Shown: positions 48,536 through 57,655 of the stretch, piece by piece | Position numbering within the stretch: position 1 is the stretch's first letter | Layout: each line of letters begins with the position of its first letter | Origin: a virus | Length of the DNA: 64,000 nt | Direction: 5' to 3' (one strand) | IMG/VR virus record: IMGVR_UViG_3300023117_000010 | Coordinates: 1-64,000 of that record | The notes under the pieces: model-generated | What the model saw: the letters and a program-made list of their open reading frames with translations, nothing else | Database searches by the model: none | What the model was told of the DNA's origin: nothing | Made by a program: the position numbers and the translations under genes

Positions 48536-48881
48536 CTTCCACCATTTCTAAGTCATCGTGAATTGATCTAACTACTAAATCAATCATTTTGCCAGACTCA
48601 TCTTCAAACCGTATAAACATACATGGCCTCCTGCCTTGTTCTTGCGCTTCTTCAACAATTTTATTCCAAGTCTCTTTTTTAATAGAAAAAGATTTCTTTT
48701 CAGTTGTTTTACATTCAGCAGTATAATTATACGTTTCTATTTCAAAACGAACATCTCCCCGATCTACCCAAGAAGCCCCGGATGATGGAGAGCGCTTTCC
48801 TTTATACATTTTTGCTATATAGTTTTCATGATTTTGCGCTCTAAGCGTTTTTGTTTTACTCAAGATTTTGTCCCCCATCAT
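48522..48881 (-). CDS. PD-(D/E)XK endonuclease, Holliday-junction-resolvase-like (119 aa)
   Basis: SPSSGASWVDRGDVRFEIE then YTAECKTTEKKSFSIKKETW: an Asp after the Gly-rich stretch and E-x-K, as in archaeal Hjc-type and related phage nucleases. EEAQEQGRRPCMFIRF continues the fold. Substrate unknown. ATG 48881 or 48878. Confidence 0.8.
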   Translation of the reverse strand: MMGDKILSKTKTLRAQNHENYIAKMYKGKRSPSSGASWVDRGDVRFEIETYNYTAECKTTEKKSFSIKKETWNKIVEEAQEQGRRPCMFIRFEDESGKMIDLVVRSIHDDLEMVEDVRH

Positions 48882-49050
48882 CTGCCCAATTTAATAGTTG
48901 GGTTGGATAATCTTCTGTCCAATACTTGTTTTCTTTTTTATATTCTATTAACATATTATCATAATTTGAGTTTTTTGTTAAGTTTTTAAAAAATTTTAAA
49001 GTATTTTTATTTATTTCTTTTATCTGGCTAGAGTCATAATAATAAATCAT
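48856..49050 (-). CDS. Small protein of unknown function (64 aa)
   Basis: Tyr/Asn/Lys-rich with a helical middle (NKNTLKFFKNLTKNS). Overlaps the recA stop by 4 bp and the nuclease start by 26 bp. Local base use is very AT-rich. Function unknown. Confidence 0.6.
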   Translation of the reverse strand: MIYYYDSSQIKEINKNTLKFFKNLTKNSNYDNMLIEYKKENKYWTEDYPTQLLNWADDGGQNLE

Positions 49051-50045
49051 TTTTCTAAAAAGATTTCTTCTTTTAGTTTATCTACCTGATCTGGGTTTTC
49101 CTTAAAAAACTCAACAACTGCATTTCTGCCCTGAAAAGATTTGTCTGCAATGTCATACCAAGCACCACGCTGATTAATAACTCCAGATCTAAGACCAACA
49201 CTAACAATAGATTCAATTATATCTATGCCAACTTCGTTATCTTCTGTTTTAGTATGATATAAATCCCATTCAGCGTTTCTCTTTGGAGGACTTACTTTTG
49301 ATTTTGTCACAGTAGCAACTGGCCTAAACCCAATCTCAACTGGTTCAGTTTCGCCGGGAACTTTTGCCTTCTTGATTCCCTCGCTCTTCCCCTTCTTAAC
49401 TTGAATAATTACAGCGCAAGCATGATGAAGGGCGTGACCACCCGGAGCGTGTACAATTGGAAGTCCTTGACGATTTGCAGTATCTCTAACTTGGTTTAAT
49501 AATAGACATACTTTTTTAGTTTCAGCAACGCGAGGAAGTAATTGCTTGACCATCTGAGTAATCAACCCAGATTGTCCATAAGCCTGCTTTTTCCCATCTT
49601 CATCTAATTCTCTTTCTGAAGCCATTGCTCCAATGGAGTCTACTACAACTATGTCTAATGCAGGCTCGTTTGCAAAGTAAACCGCTTGCTTTGCAGTATC
49701 TTCTGCTGACTTGGGGGTGCTAACAATTAATCTGTCAGTATCTACTCCAAAATGTCTAGCAAACACAGGATCAAAAGAGCCTTCAAGATCTACATAGCCA
49801 GCATAGCCACCCTTCTTGTGAACTTCAGCAATAGCCATACATGCCATTACGGATTTACCCACACTTTCTGGGCCAAATACCATCGTAATACCACCTTTAG
49901 GGTATCCACCAATTCCTAATGCATAATCAAGAGAAGGGATACCACTTGAAGAGGCTTCTATGTCCACTTTTTGACTCGCAATTCTAACATAGTCTGTTCC
50001 AAACTCTTTCGTTGCTTTCTTCAATAATTCTTCAACAGCACTCAC
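49047..50045 (-). CDS. recA: RecA recombinase
   Basis: Walker A GPESVGKS (58-65), Walker B LDIVVVDSIGAM, L1/L2 surroundings and the LLLNQVRD motif identify RecA. It forms filaments on ssDNA and pairs homologous strands. 332 aa, slightly short of the bacterial length, as expected for phage RecA. GTG 50045 has GGAGG 7 nt upstream and overlaps the dnaE stop by 4 bp. It lies between the polymerase and the nuclease genes. Confidence 0.97.
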   Translation of the reverse strand: MSAVEELLKKATKEFGTDYVRIASQKVDIEASSSGIPSLDYALGIGGYPKGGITMVFGPESVGKSVMACMAIAEVHKKGGYAGYVDLEGSFDPVFARHFGVDTDRLIVSTPKSAEDTAKQAVYFANEPALDIVVVDSIGAMASERELDEDGKKQAYGQSGLITQMVKQLLPRVAETKKVCLLLNQVRDTANRQGLPIVHAPGGHALHHACAVIIQVKKGKSEGIKKAKVPGETEPVEIGFRPVATVTKSKVSPPKRNAEWDLYHTKTEDNEVGIDIIESIVSVGLRSGVINQRGAWYDIADKSFQGRNAVVEFFKENPDQVDKLKEEIFLEK

Positions 50046-53000
50046 ACAAGTTCCTCCAAATTAGTAAGATTAACTCCACGGTTGGTTGATTTAACGCTTG
50101 CAATTACCGGAGTACACTCCTGTAGTATATCAGAAAATGCCAATAGATGTTGCTCAAATACCGCAAACTCCAGAGTCTGATCACCATATTCTAGAGTAAC
50201 GAAAGCCATATCTTGCCCCTTTTTTGTTTTTAATTCTCTTATTGATTTAATCTCACCCGCAACAATATAATTGCCCGGAGTTTTTAACTCACCAAAATCA
50301 ATAACACATTCTTGCTGAATAACTTCTTTATATTTATCCAAGACTTTAGGTGCATCATTAGTTAAAATGATACCAAGTAACTCTTTTTCAAATTCTCTTC
50401 TTTCTCTTTTTGAAAGTTGTCTTGTTTCAAGAAAATCAAACGCTCCAGCATTAAACAATGCTTTTGCTTTATTTGCGCCAAGACGCTGCTTAGGAGAAGG
50501 ACCATCTACTTCACCGTTCTTCTTTTTAGAAAGAAACTCTTTGTTTTGACTTTCTAACAAAGCAAGCATTTGGTCATAAGATTCAAATGGACGATTCTCA
50601 ATTACCCATTCTGCGCCCTTTGATACTCCCTTAATATCTTTTAAACCAAGATAAATCTCTCCGTCAATAATATCCGTCTGAAACATAGACTTATTAACAT
50701 CTGGTGGGTTTACTTTAATACCCATACGTTGTGCTTCCGCGATGAAGCGAGGAACATCATCTCTTGTATCTTCCTTCCGAATACATGCAAGTAAATATTC
50801 AGCAGGATACATATATTTAGTCCAAAGAGTCCAAAGAGTGATAATTCCATACGCAACAGAATGTGCTTTATTAAAGGCATACTTAGAAAACCCAAGAAGT
50901 TCGTTCCACAACTCGTTTGCAGACTTTTCATCCATGTTTTGGATGGCCTTTTCCATGTAACGAGGATAGAACTCTTCCATTTCTTTTACTTTCTTTTTAC
51001 CCATAATTCGACGCACATCATCTGCCTCTTCAAGAGTAAAACCCATCTTTGTAAACAAAGAGATTACCTGCTCTTGATATACAAAAACGCCGTATGTATC
51101 TTCAACAATGTCTGCAATAAAGGGATGAAGAACTTCATAATCAGTTCCCCCTCTTCTGTCTATATACATATCAACATATCCGGCTCTAAGGGGGCCGGGT
51201 CGGTTAAGTGCAACAAGCACAGCGAGGTCTTCAATATTTCGACACTTCATATGAGAAGCAATCCTTTTTGCAATACCTCCATCTTCTACTTGGAAAACTC
51301 CAATAGTTAGACCACGATCTAGAAGATCCCAAAACTTTTTATTCTCTAGATCTTCGTTATGATGTAACTTCTTGAAATCCCAATCAACATCATGATTTCT
51401 TTTAATTAACATCTGTGCTTCTTTAAGAACAGAAAGATTCTTAAGGGCAAGAAAATCTAATTTCATAAACCCAAGACTTTCAATTTCATGCATATCGAAT
51501 TGAGTTGCAATTTCGCCATCTTTGCGACCCGCGCTTTTATCTAATCTAAGAGGACAAATAGCAGCAAGAGGTTCATCGCCAACAACAAAACCACTAGCAT
51601 GAACACTGCTGGCAAATATTCGACCATGCAAGTCTCCTGCGAGATTAAATAGATCTGGATACTTTGCAATCCAGCCTTGTAGTTCGCCAACTTCTACAAT
51701 ATCATCCCAATCAGCCATAAGGCCAGCATCTGTAGTTGTATCAACAATGTTTTTAATTTCTTCAATATCTCTAATAGGTATTTCTAGAAATTTACCAACC
51801 CTTTCTAGGGCAGACTTACCATGCAACTTCATAACAGTGCCGATATGAGTTACACAATCTTCGCCAAAGGTATCACGCATAAATTGCTTGATCTTGTCAC
51901 GATCTTCAATAGCAAAATCTGTATCAATATCAGGCAGACCACCCTTTTCACGACCTTTATTATAAAAGCGCTCAAAGATAAGTCCATACTTAATTGGATC
52001 AATATCTGTAATCCCAAGAAGATATGCGACAAGGCTGCCGCCTACAGAACCACGACCCGGACCTCTAAGAACATCGCTATTTTCAGCATATTCATTAACA
52101 AGATGTTCAATCAAAAAGAAATCAGACAGTTCTGCTTCAAAAATAGCGTCAAGTTCTTTTTCAACTCTTTGCATGTAAATACTTTCAGTATCTAATTCTG
52201 ACACCTTCTGATAATAACCTTCTTCTACAAGACCAACCAGTTTTGAAGGACCGTCTTGCCCCCAAGTTGGAATTCTTTTTCTTTTCATTGGAAGTTCAAC
52301 TTCACTCATTTCAGCAATAATATGAGTATTATTAATTGACTCTTCAACCACACTTTTTGGAAGGTAGTTTAAAGATTCACGAATCCCATCTTCATCCATG
52401 ATCCACATGCAAGGTGGGTGATTTCTATCTACTTCTGAAATCTTCTTTCTCATTGACATATTGACAAATGCTTCGTGATTATGATATTGATCACCACAAG
52501 CATAATGAGCATCAGTAGCATAGACAAAAGGAATCCCCTTCTTTTGTCCAAGACGTACTAATTCAGTATTTACTTCTCTTTGATTATCACTGTCATATGT
52601 ATGAAGTTCTATGTAAAATTTATCATCAAAAATATTTAAATATTGATCTAATATTGACTCTGCATTTGCTTCTTCAAGAATGGCAGAAGATACTTTACCG
52701 CCCATACAAGCAGAAGTCAGAATAAGCCCCTCTTTGTGTTGTTCAAGAATCTCCCAGTCAACGCGAGGCTTATGATAAAACCCCTCAAGGTATGCGCGAG
52801 TTGATAGTGTCCAAAGATTATTAACGCCTTCTTGATTATAAGCAAGAATAATCAAATGACTTCTATCATTTTTTGGACGATTACCTTTAAGATCAGATTT
52901 GTGATGATTTAATCTGCTATCTCTAGCCTGATACGACTCAATACCGAGGATTGGCTTTATTCCACGCTCTGTTGCTTTTCTATAAAACTCCACATGCCCA

Positions 53001-53131
53001 GCCACAGTTCCATGATCAGTTAATGCAACAGCGTTAGAACCAATCTCTTGAACACGATCAAGAATTTCTTCTACTGTTGCATAACCATCAAAAATAGAAT
53101 AATGGCTGTGTTGATGAAGTGGTACGGCCAA
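50042..53131 (-). CDS. dnaE: DNA polymerase III alpha subunit, DnaE type
   Basis: The N-terminal PHP domain starts HQHSHYSIFDG and contains ALTDHGTV. The polymerase palm shows PDIDTDFAIEDRD (near 395, catalytic Asp). MKLDFLALKNL, LVALNRPGP, EQVISLFTKMGF and FNKAHSVAYG are standard C-family segments, and an OB-like domain ends the protein. It replicates the phage genome. 1,029 aa is about 130 shorter than bacterial DnaE. The start is TTG 53131 with AGGAG 5 nt upstream. No phage sliding clamp is seen in the window. Confidence 0.97.
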   Translation of the reverse strand: MAVPLHQHSHYSIFDGYATVEEILDRVQEIGSNAVALTDHGTVAGHVEFYRKATERGIKPILGIESYQARDSRLNHHKSDLKGNRPKNDRSHLIILAYNQEGVNNLWTLSTRAYLEGFYHKPRVDWEILEQHKEGLILTSACMGGKVSSAILEEANAESILDQYLNIFDDKFYIELHTYDSDNQREVNTELVRLGQKKGIPFVYATDAHYACGDQYHNHEAFVNMSMRKKISEVDRNHPPCMWIMDEDGIRESLNYLPKSVVEESINNTHIIAEMSEVELPMKRKRIPTWGQDGPSKLVGLVEEGYYQKVSELDTESIYMQRVEKELDAIFEAELSDFFLIEHLVNEYAENSDVLRGPGRGSVGGSLVAYLLGITDIDPIKYGLIFERFYNKGREKGGLPDIDTDFAIEDRDKIKQFMRDTFGEDCVTHIGTVMKLHGKSALERVGKFLEIPIRDIEEIKNIVDTTTDAGLMADWDDIVEVGELQGWIAKYPDLFNLAGDLHGRIFASSVHASGFVVGDEPLAAICPLRLDKSAGRKDGEIATQFDMHEIESLGFMKLDFLALKNLSVLKEAQMLIKRNHDVDWDFKKLHHNEDLENKKFWDLLDRGLTIGVFQVEDGGIAKRIASHMKCRNIEDLAVLVALNRPGPLRAGYVDMYIDRRGGTDYEVLHPFIADIVEDTYGVFVYQEQVISLFTKMGFTLEEADDVRRIMGKKKVKEMEEFYPRYMEKAIQNMDEKSANELWNELLGFSKYAFNKAHSVAYGIITLWTLWTKYMYPAEYLLACIRKEDTRDDVPRFIAEAQRMGIKVNPPDVNKSMFQTDIIDGEIYLGLKDIKGVSKGAEWVIENRPFESYDQMLALLESQNKEFLSKKKNGEVDGPSPKQRLGANKAKALFNAGAFDFLETRQLSKRERREFEKELLGIILTNDAPKVLDKYKEVIQQECVIDFGELKTPGNYIVAGEIKSIRELKTKKGQDMAFVTLEYGDQTLEFAVFEQHLLAFSDILQECTPVIASVKSTNRGVNLTNLEELV

Positions 53132-53139
53132 GTTTTCTC

Positions 53140-53682
53140 CTAGATATTAGTTATTGGGATTGGATCACCTTGACTCTTGCGAGCCTCTTTAGCAAGTTTA
53201 TCACAATAATCGTTTAACTTATCACCACTATGGGCTTTTACTTTTATAAACTCAACATCGTTTATATTCAACAAATAAATTAACTCTTTCCAAAGAACGG
53301 CATTTGGTGTAGCCAATCCATTTCTTTTAACCCAATTATTTTTTTCCCAGTCTTTCCACCAAGAATTTTTAAGGGTGTTAATCATATAAGCAGAATCAGA
53401 GTAAAGTTCTATTTGACACTTTTGATTTACAAGAGACTTTATGCCCTCAATTGCTGCTTTAAGTTCCATGCTGTTATTTGTAGCACCAATCTCATAGCCA
53501 TAGTTTTGGTTAATAAAGCCTTCTTCGCCTAAAATAATATAAGCCCAACCACCTTCATTGGTAACATGCGAAGAAGAACCGTCTGTATATAAATAGTAGA
53601 GGGGGAGGTCTTGCCTCCCCCTCTTTTTGTTTTTACTTTGCTGCTGCTTGTCGCTTAATCCGTTCGAAAGCAGATTCTGCAT
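53140..53682 (-). CDS. rnhA: Ribonuclease HI
   Basis: LYTDGSSS (first Asp), MELKAAIEGIKSL (Glu), ELYSDSAYMI (Asp) and KVKAHSGDKLNDYCDKLA (His and final Asp) give the complete RNase HI active site. It removes RNA primers and R-loops. ATG 53682 is the most downstream usable start. The first about 35 residues overlap the upstream gene and a strong hairpin (53598-53624), so the start and its translation are uncertain. The core begins near 53605. Confidence 0.92.
   Translation of the reverse strand: MQNLLSNGLSDKQQQSKNKKRGRQDLPLYYLYTDGSSSHVTNEGGWAYIILGEEGFINQNYGYEIGATNNSMELKAAIEGIKSLVNQKCQIELYSDSAYMINTLKNSWWKDWEKNNWVKRNGLATPNAVLWKELIYLLNINDVEFIKVKAHSGDKLNDYCDKLAKEARKSQGDPIPITNI
53598..53624 (+). 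terminator. Perfect 11-bp hairpin with T-tract on the plus strand
   Basis: AGAGGGGGAGG (53598-53608), loop TCTTG, CCTCCCCCTCT (53614-53624), then TTTTTGTTTTT. In plus orientation this is a textbook intrinsic terminator, but all genes here run leftward. On the minus strand the same hairpin follows the ssDNA-binding gene stop by 8 bp, with A-runs before it and no T-tract after it, and it is part of the RNase H reading frame. Confidence 0.75.
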
Positions 53683-54484
53683 CCTCTTCTGCTTCTGCGT
53701 TTTCCTTCTTGCGGATTGGACCACTATTATTCTCTTCCTTGTTTACATACATTTGCTTTTGAGTTTGCCAAAGGTCTTCGTTTCCAAGATACATCTCATA
53801 CCTCTCCTTAGAACCAAGTCCTTCAAGAATCTCATTAATTGAGGGAATGTTTATATCACGATAGTCAATCAATTCTGCCTTATCAACTTCATACCCATGA
53901 TAAGTTGTTGACTGATCTGCTCCTTCACGAATGATCTTCCAAGGATTGGCAGTAATAGGGCCAATCTGATCACTGTGGCTAGTGAACTGCTGCCAGAAGT
54001 TTTGAGCAGCCTGAAATACAACGACGTACTCAGGGAAAAAGATTTCTGTACCATCCTTAGTAGTATACTCATTTCCACGAATGTTAAAAGAAGCAATATC
54101 TGAAATTCTTTTAGTTGACGCAGATGAATCGTATACAGGATCAAGCAATACCGCTACAGCAGCAAAATTTTCCTTCGGAACGTGACCAATCTTGTCACAA
54201 AGAATACAGGAACCATCTCCATCATCCCAAGCATCCATCTTGCGACAGGCAAAATCACGATAACCCGTCTTTGTTTCTCCATTCTGTTCCCAAGAAACCT
54301 TCACATAACGGTGAAGGCTCACTAGAGGCACTTCATCAATATCAGTAAAAAATTGAAGGAAAGCCTCTTCTCCATCCTTAAGGGAAAGGAAGGGAACAAA
54401 GTCAGTTGCACGATGGGTTCTTGCACCACCGCCACCTTGACTCTTCTGCTTAATCAAATCACTACCTGTTTTAAATGTCGGCAT
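53633..54484 (-). CDS. Putative ssDNA-binding protein with zinc site (283 aa)
   Basis: The layout fits phage single-stranded-DNA-binding proteins: a flexible N-terminus (KQKSQGGGGARTHRATDFVP), an OB-like strand region (EEAFLQFFTDIDEVPLVSLH), a zinc-type CILCDKIGH with an upstream Cys, then YVVVFQAAQNFWQQF. The tail is charged and disordered. Position beside the primase, helicase and polymerase genes supports this, but homology is judged by eye only. It would cover ssDNA at the fork and load RecA. Confidence 0.65.
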   Translation of the reverse strand: MPTFKTGSDLIKQKSQGGGGARTHRATDFVPFLSLKDGEEAFLQFFTDIDEVPLVSLHRYVKVSWEQNGETKTGYRDFACRKMDAWDDGDGSCILCDKIGHVPKENFAAVAVLLDPVYDSSASTKRISDIASFNIRGNEYTTKDGTEIFFPEYVVVFQAAQNFWQQFTSHSDQIGPITANPWKIIREGADQSTTYHGYEVDKAELIDYRDINIPSINEILEGLGSKERYEMYLGNEDLWQTQKQMYVNKEENNSGPIRKKENAEAEEDAESAFERIKRQAAAK

Positions 54485-54539
54485 TATGTCTCACTTTCTT
54501 TCGTGTTTTTGACTTGCCATAAAACATATTATATCAAAT

Positions 54540-54695
54540 TTATTCTTTATTTTCATTTAATTCTTTATTAAGTTCTTCTTTTTCTTCCTTAGTCAATTGA
54601 TCATAATTTACTTTACCAACTCTTCTAAAGTAATTTTGAACTTTTTCAGTTTTGACTGTAAGAGATTCAGAATTTGTAAACTTTGTAAAAGCCAT
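54540..54695 (-). CDS. Small charged protein of unknown function (51 aa)
   Basis: ATG 54695 (MAFTKFTNSESLTVK) with GGAGG 5 nt upstream, overlapping the primase stop by one base (TAATG). The C-terminus is a charged helix (LTKEEKEELNKELNENKE). Function unknown; a small replication partner is possible. Confidence 0.65.
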   Translation of the reverse strand: MAFTKFTNSESLTVKTEKVQNYFRRVGKVNYDQLTKEEKEELNKELNENKE

Positions 54696-55672
54696 TATTT
54701 CCTCCAGTGGACGTAATATTCTGCTTTGTTCAAATACTTCTCCCACTCATCGTAGGGGATATCAGCAGGGTCGCCCTTCGGTACTTCAACAGGAGGGACT
54801 ATATAAACTTCGCAATAGTCCTTCAGATAATTAAGTGCCGTTAAAGTGGCTTTTGCTCCTGCTTCATCGTTATCAAACCATAAAAATATATTCTTATAGT
54901 CCCACAACAAAGACATTTGCTCTTCTGTTATTGAAGCCCCAAAAGTGGCTACAACATTATGATAACCAACACCCCACATTATTGCAGCCGTCTTTGGTGA
55001 CTCAACAACAATTATATAATCTGTATCATTATTGCATTTACAATCTTTATGATAAAGGGTAGTTGCCTTTGGAAAATCAAGAGTATTTATATACTTTGCT
55101 CTTTTTGTTCCGCTCAAATCTCTCGTTTGCCAACCGACAATTTGATTATTAACCATATGAGGGAAAATAACACCGTCTTGCTTTTCATCATAGGTAATCA
55201 TAAAATGCTCTATTGCCTCGTCTGTTAAACCTTGGGTATACATCCACGGATGCTTTTTATTTTCGTGTGATATTTTATAAAAAGGAAGTTCTCTTTTCCC
55301 AATAGTTTTTCTTGGAGGCTCTTCTTCTAAAACTCTAGCAAGAAGTTCTTCTTTATCCCAATCATCATCAAGTATATTAAAATAATTAGATTCAATCCAT
55401 TTTTCCGATTCATCATAAGAATCGAATCCTTTGATTTGATAAACCATATTAACAATGTTTCCACCGCCACATGCAAAACAGTGGTACAAACCATACTTAT
55501 TAGAAGTTGGATTAATGTTTATACTAAAACTTGGATTACTATCATCATGAAAAGGACAACGGCACCATAGTTCGCCGCGAGAGTCTTCATAAAACTCTTC
55601 GTCAGGAAGGATATCTTTAACAATATTTTCTACCGGGATTTTATTCCGATGCTCTTGAAACAACCGGGCCAT
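54695..55672 (-). CDS. dnaG: DnaG-type primase
   Basis: A CHC2-type zinc finger is clear (CRCPFHDDSNPSF, residues 37-49; CFACGG, 65-70). The TOPRIM region carries IIVVESPKTAAIM and WFDNDEAG, the catalytic Glu and Asp motifs. It makes RNA primers for the DnaE polymerase. 325 aa is short because the helicase-binding C-terminal domain of bacterial DnaG is missing. The start overlaps the helicase gene end by 32 bp, implying coupled synthesis. Confidence 0.93.
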   Translation of the reverse strand: MARLFQEHRNKIPVENIVKDILPDEEFYEDSRGELWCRCPFHDDSNPSFSININPTSNKYGLYHCFACGGGNIVNMVYQIKGFDSYDESEKWIESNYFNILDDDWDKEELLARVLEEEPPRKTIGKRELPFYKISHENKKHPWMYTQGLTDEAIEHFMITYDEKQDGVIFPHMVNNQIVGWQTRDLSGTKRAKYINTLDFPKATTLYHKDCKCNNDTDYIIVVESPKTAAIMWGVGYHNVVATFGASITEEQMSLLWDYKNIFLWFDNDEAGAKATLTALNYLKDYCEVYIVPPVEVPKGDPADIPYDEWEKYLNKAEYYVHWRK

Positions 55673-56882
55673 TGAATGTAAATTCTGTTTTGTTTTGCAA
55701 GTTTATCTTTATACCCCACATAGCGTTACTTTTACAGTATCTTCCTTCAAGGATTCTCATTCTTACCATATTCAAATCTGCTTCGTCCTCATTTCTATGA
55801 AGAGCAATAAGAAGATCTGCTGTTTCTTCAATTGAACGAGACAAACCGATCTTATCTGCGCCAGCAAGATCTTCTACTTGAGCGGCTTCACGATTAAACT
55901 GACAAACACAAATATATGGAATTTCTTGTTTTGTAGCAGCAACCTTCATTGCATGAACAATTGACTTGGTATTCTCGTCTGTTCTGCCAGAGTTATTTTC
56001 TGGATGGACAAAAGAAAGTTGATCAACTAGAACAACATCGGCATCTACCTTAGTTGATTCAAGAACAAAATTCGAAACCTTACGCTCTTCAAATCCGGGG
56101 TGAACAATATAAGCGGGACCAAGAGCATTGAACTCTTCCATTGCTGTTTCAATCTTTTTCCATTCTGAAGGCATCAATGAATTCTTTACCATCCTGCTAT
56201 AACTTACTCCACTTACCATGCACATCAAACGCTTATACATATCTTTTTCAGTGAGTTCTAGAGTAAATAAGATCGGCACAAGCCCTTGTCTTCTCTGTTC
56301 AACAAAAGCATTTAGTAAAAACCAAGACTTAAATCTTTTAGGACGAGCCACAAAGAATGTTAGATGGCCCGGGCCTGCGCCACCTGTATGCTCATCAACA
56401 TCCGGGAATCCATATGTAGCGCCTTGCTCGCTATTTTCAGCAGACTGCTTAAACTCTTCAATAACCTCTTTATAGTCTTCAGAAGAAAGAATATGCTTCT
56501 TACTGCTTACTTGTGACCACATATTGTGAGCATTAGAGATTAGAGTTTCAACAAAATGCTCTGGCTCTCTAGCGTCTGCCAAGTCATTAAGAATAGACTT
56601 ATGACGAGAACGGATAAACCTCTCCTTAAGTTTATCCGCAAGAAAAGCAGGCTCTACGCTTGGGCCTGTCTTTTGGATATTCTCAAACTCGTAATCAATA
56701 ACCTTTTCATTAGGTGGAGTTCCATACTCTGTTAGATAGTTAAAGATGAATTGTACAAATGGTTTCAGGTTGGTATCTCTAACCATATGAGGACCAACAC
56801 CAGCATTCTTAAGTTCAATAAGGTTTTCTGGAACTAGAATTTGTTGAACAAGTTCGTTATCAAGATCAATTCTATCACTCAT
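55641..56882 (-). CDS. dnaB: DnaB-like replicative helicase with degenerate P-loop
   Basis: The RecA-like core follows DnaB: GGAGPGHLTFFVARP, then LFTLELTEKDMYKRLMCMVSG, VVLVDQLSFV (Walker B) and YICVCQFNREAAQ. DKIGLSRSIEETADLLIALH and a C-terminal strand pair close the fold. The usual Walker A GxxxxGK[ST] reads ARPKRFKS (179-186): both Gly are replaced while Lys and Ser remain. The first about 130 residues would be the N-terminal domain. ATGA overlap with the loader gene. It unwinds DNA at the fork and pairs with the primase next to it. Confidence 0.88.
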   Translation of the reverse strand: MSDRIDLDNELVQQILVPENLIELKNAGVGPHMVRDTNLKPFVQFIFNYLTEYGTPPNEKVIDYEFENIQKTGPSVEPAFLADKLKERFIRSRHKSILNDLADAREPEHFVETLISNAHNMWSQVSSKKHILSSEDYKEVIEEFKQSAENSEQGATYGFPDVDEHTGGAGPGHLTFFVARPKRFKSWFLLNAFVEQRRQGLVPILFTLELTEKDMYKRLMCMVSGVSYSRMVKNSLMPSEWKKIETAMEEFNALGPAYIVHPGFEERKVSNFVLESTKVDADVVLVDQLSFVHPENNSGRTDENTKSIVHAMKVAATKQEIPYICVCQFNREAAQVEDLAGADKIGLSRSIEETADLLIALHRNEDEADLNMVRMRILEGRYCKSNAMWGIKINLQNKTEFTFNGPVVSRASE

Positions 56883-57655
56883 CGAATGGGCCTTACCTCT
56901 TTGTTTGTAATTAACATATCAACTATATCTTTTGCTTGTGATGCTCTAACATCTGAACCAGAAACTTGTATCGGAATCTGAACCATATTCAGTAGACTCC
57001 ATACTCTAGGATACCATTTTTCATGCTGTTCTGTATCCAAGTTCGTGCCAATAAGCGTTGGCAAAGAGTTTTCTACTCTGTATCTTATCACACTTTCGTA
57101 TACTTCAGAAAAATATTCGTGCTGACGAGAAGACATAGGTTCAATAACCTCATCAAGTGCAAAAATTTCAGCAGAACGAACGTTGTTCATTAAATACTTC
57201 TTACTATCCACTTCAGAGTATTGGGTAACAACGTTTGTAAAGGAATCAAACCAAGCCTTATAACCTTCTTTGATAAGAGACTTGAGTATAAGTATTTGAG
57301 CAAACGTTTTGCCTGTTCCTAGTGGTCCATAAAAAGTTACACCACGGCCATATCTTGCATTAGAATCAAAGTTTTCTATGTACTCTTCCAAGAAGAGTCT
57401 AAGATCATCTTTTTCTTCATATAGATCATCAAAAGAAAGAGAATGATATCTGATCCCGATATTTGCATAAAGATAATGTCTTCTTAGGCCCCTCTGAACA
57501 TCACAATCACATATATGTTCTTCACCTTCGAAAACATACTTTTCATTATCATTACAAGTTGGGCAAACATTTGCTGTCGCTCTTAAAGTGGGGAATCTTT
57601 CCCAAAGATTCTCATATTCACTGTTTGAAATATTTCTCCATACTATATTAGTCAA
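56879..57655 (-). CDS. dnaC: DnaC-like helicase loader (AAA+)
   Basis: A zinc ribbon (CPTCND... CDCDVQRG, residues 31-55) precedes the AAA+ core with Walker A GPLGTGKT (110-117), Walker B IFALDEV and LPTLIGTNL (sensor region). It would load the adjacent DnaB-like helicase. The start codon is TTG 57655; AAGGAG lies 12 nt upstream, a little far. Overlaps its neighbours by 4-8 bp. Confidence 0.88.
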   Translation of the reverse strand: MTNIVWRNISNSEYENLWERFPTLRATANVCPTCNDNEKYVFEGEEHICDCDVQRGLRRHYLYANIGIRYHSLSFDDLYEEKDDLRLFLEEYIENFDSNARYGRGVTFYGPLGTGKTFAQILILKSLIKEGYKAWFDSFTNVVTQYSEVDSKKYLMNNVRSAEIFALDEVIEPMSSRQHEYFSEVYESVIRYRVENSLPTLIGTNLDTEQHEKWYPRVWSLLNMVQIPIQVSGSDVRASQAKDIVDMLITNKEVRPIR

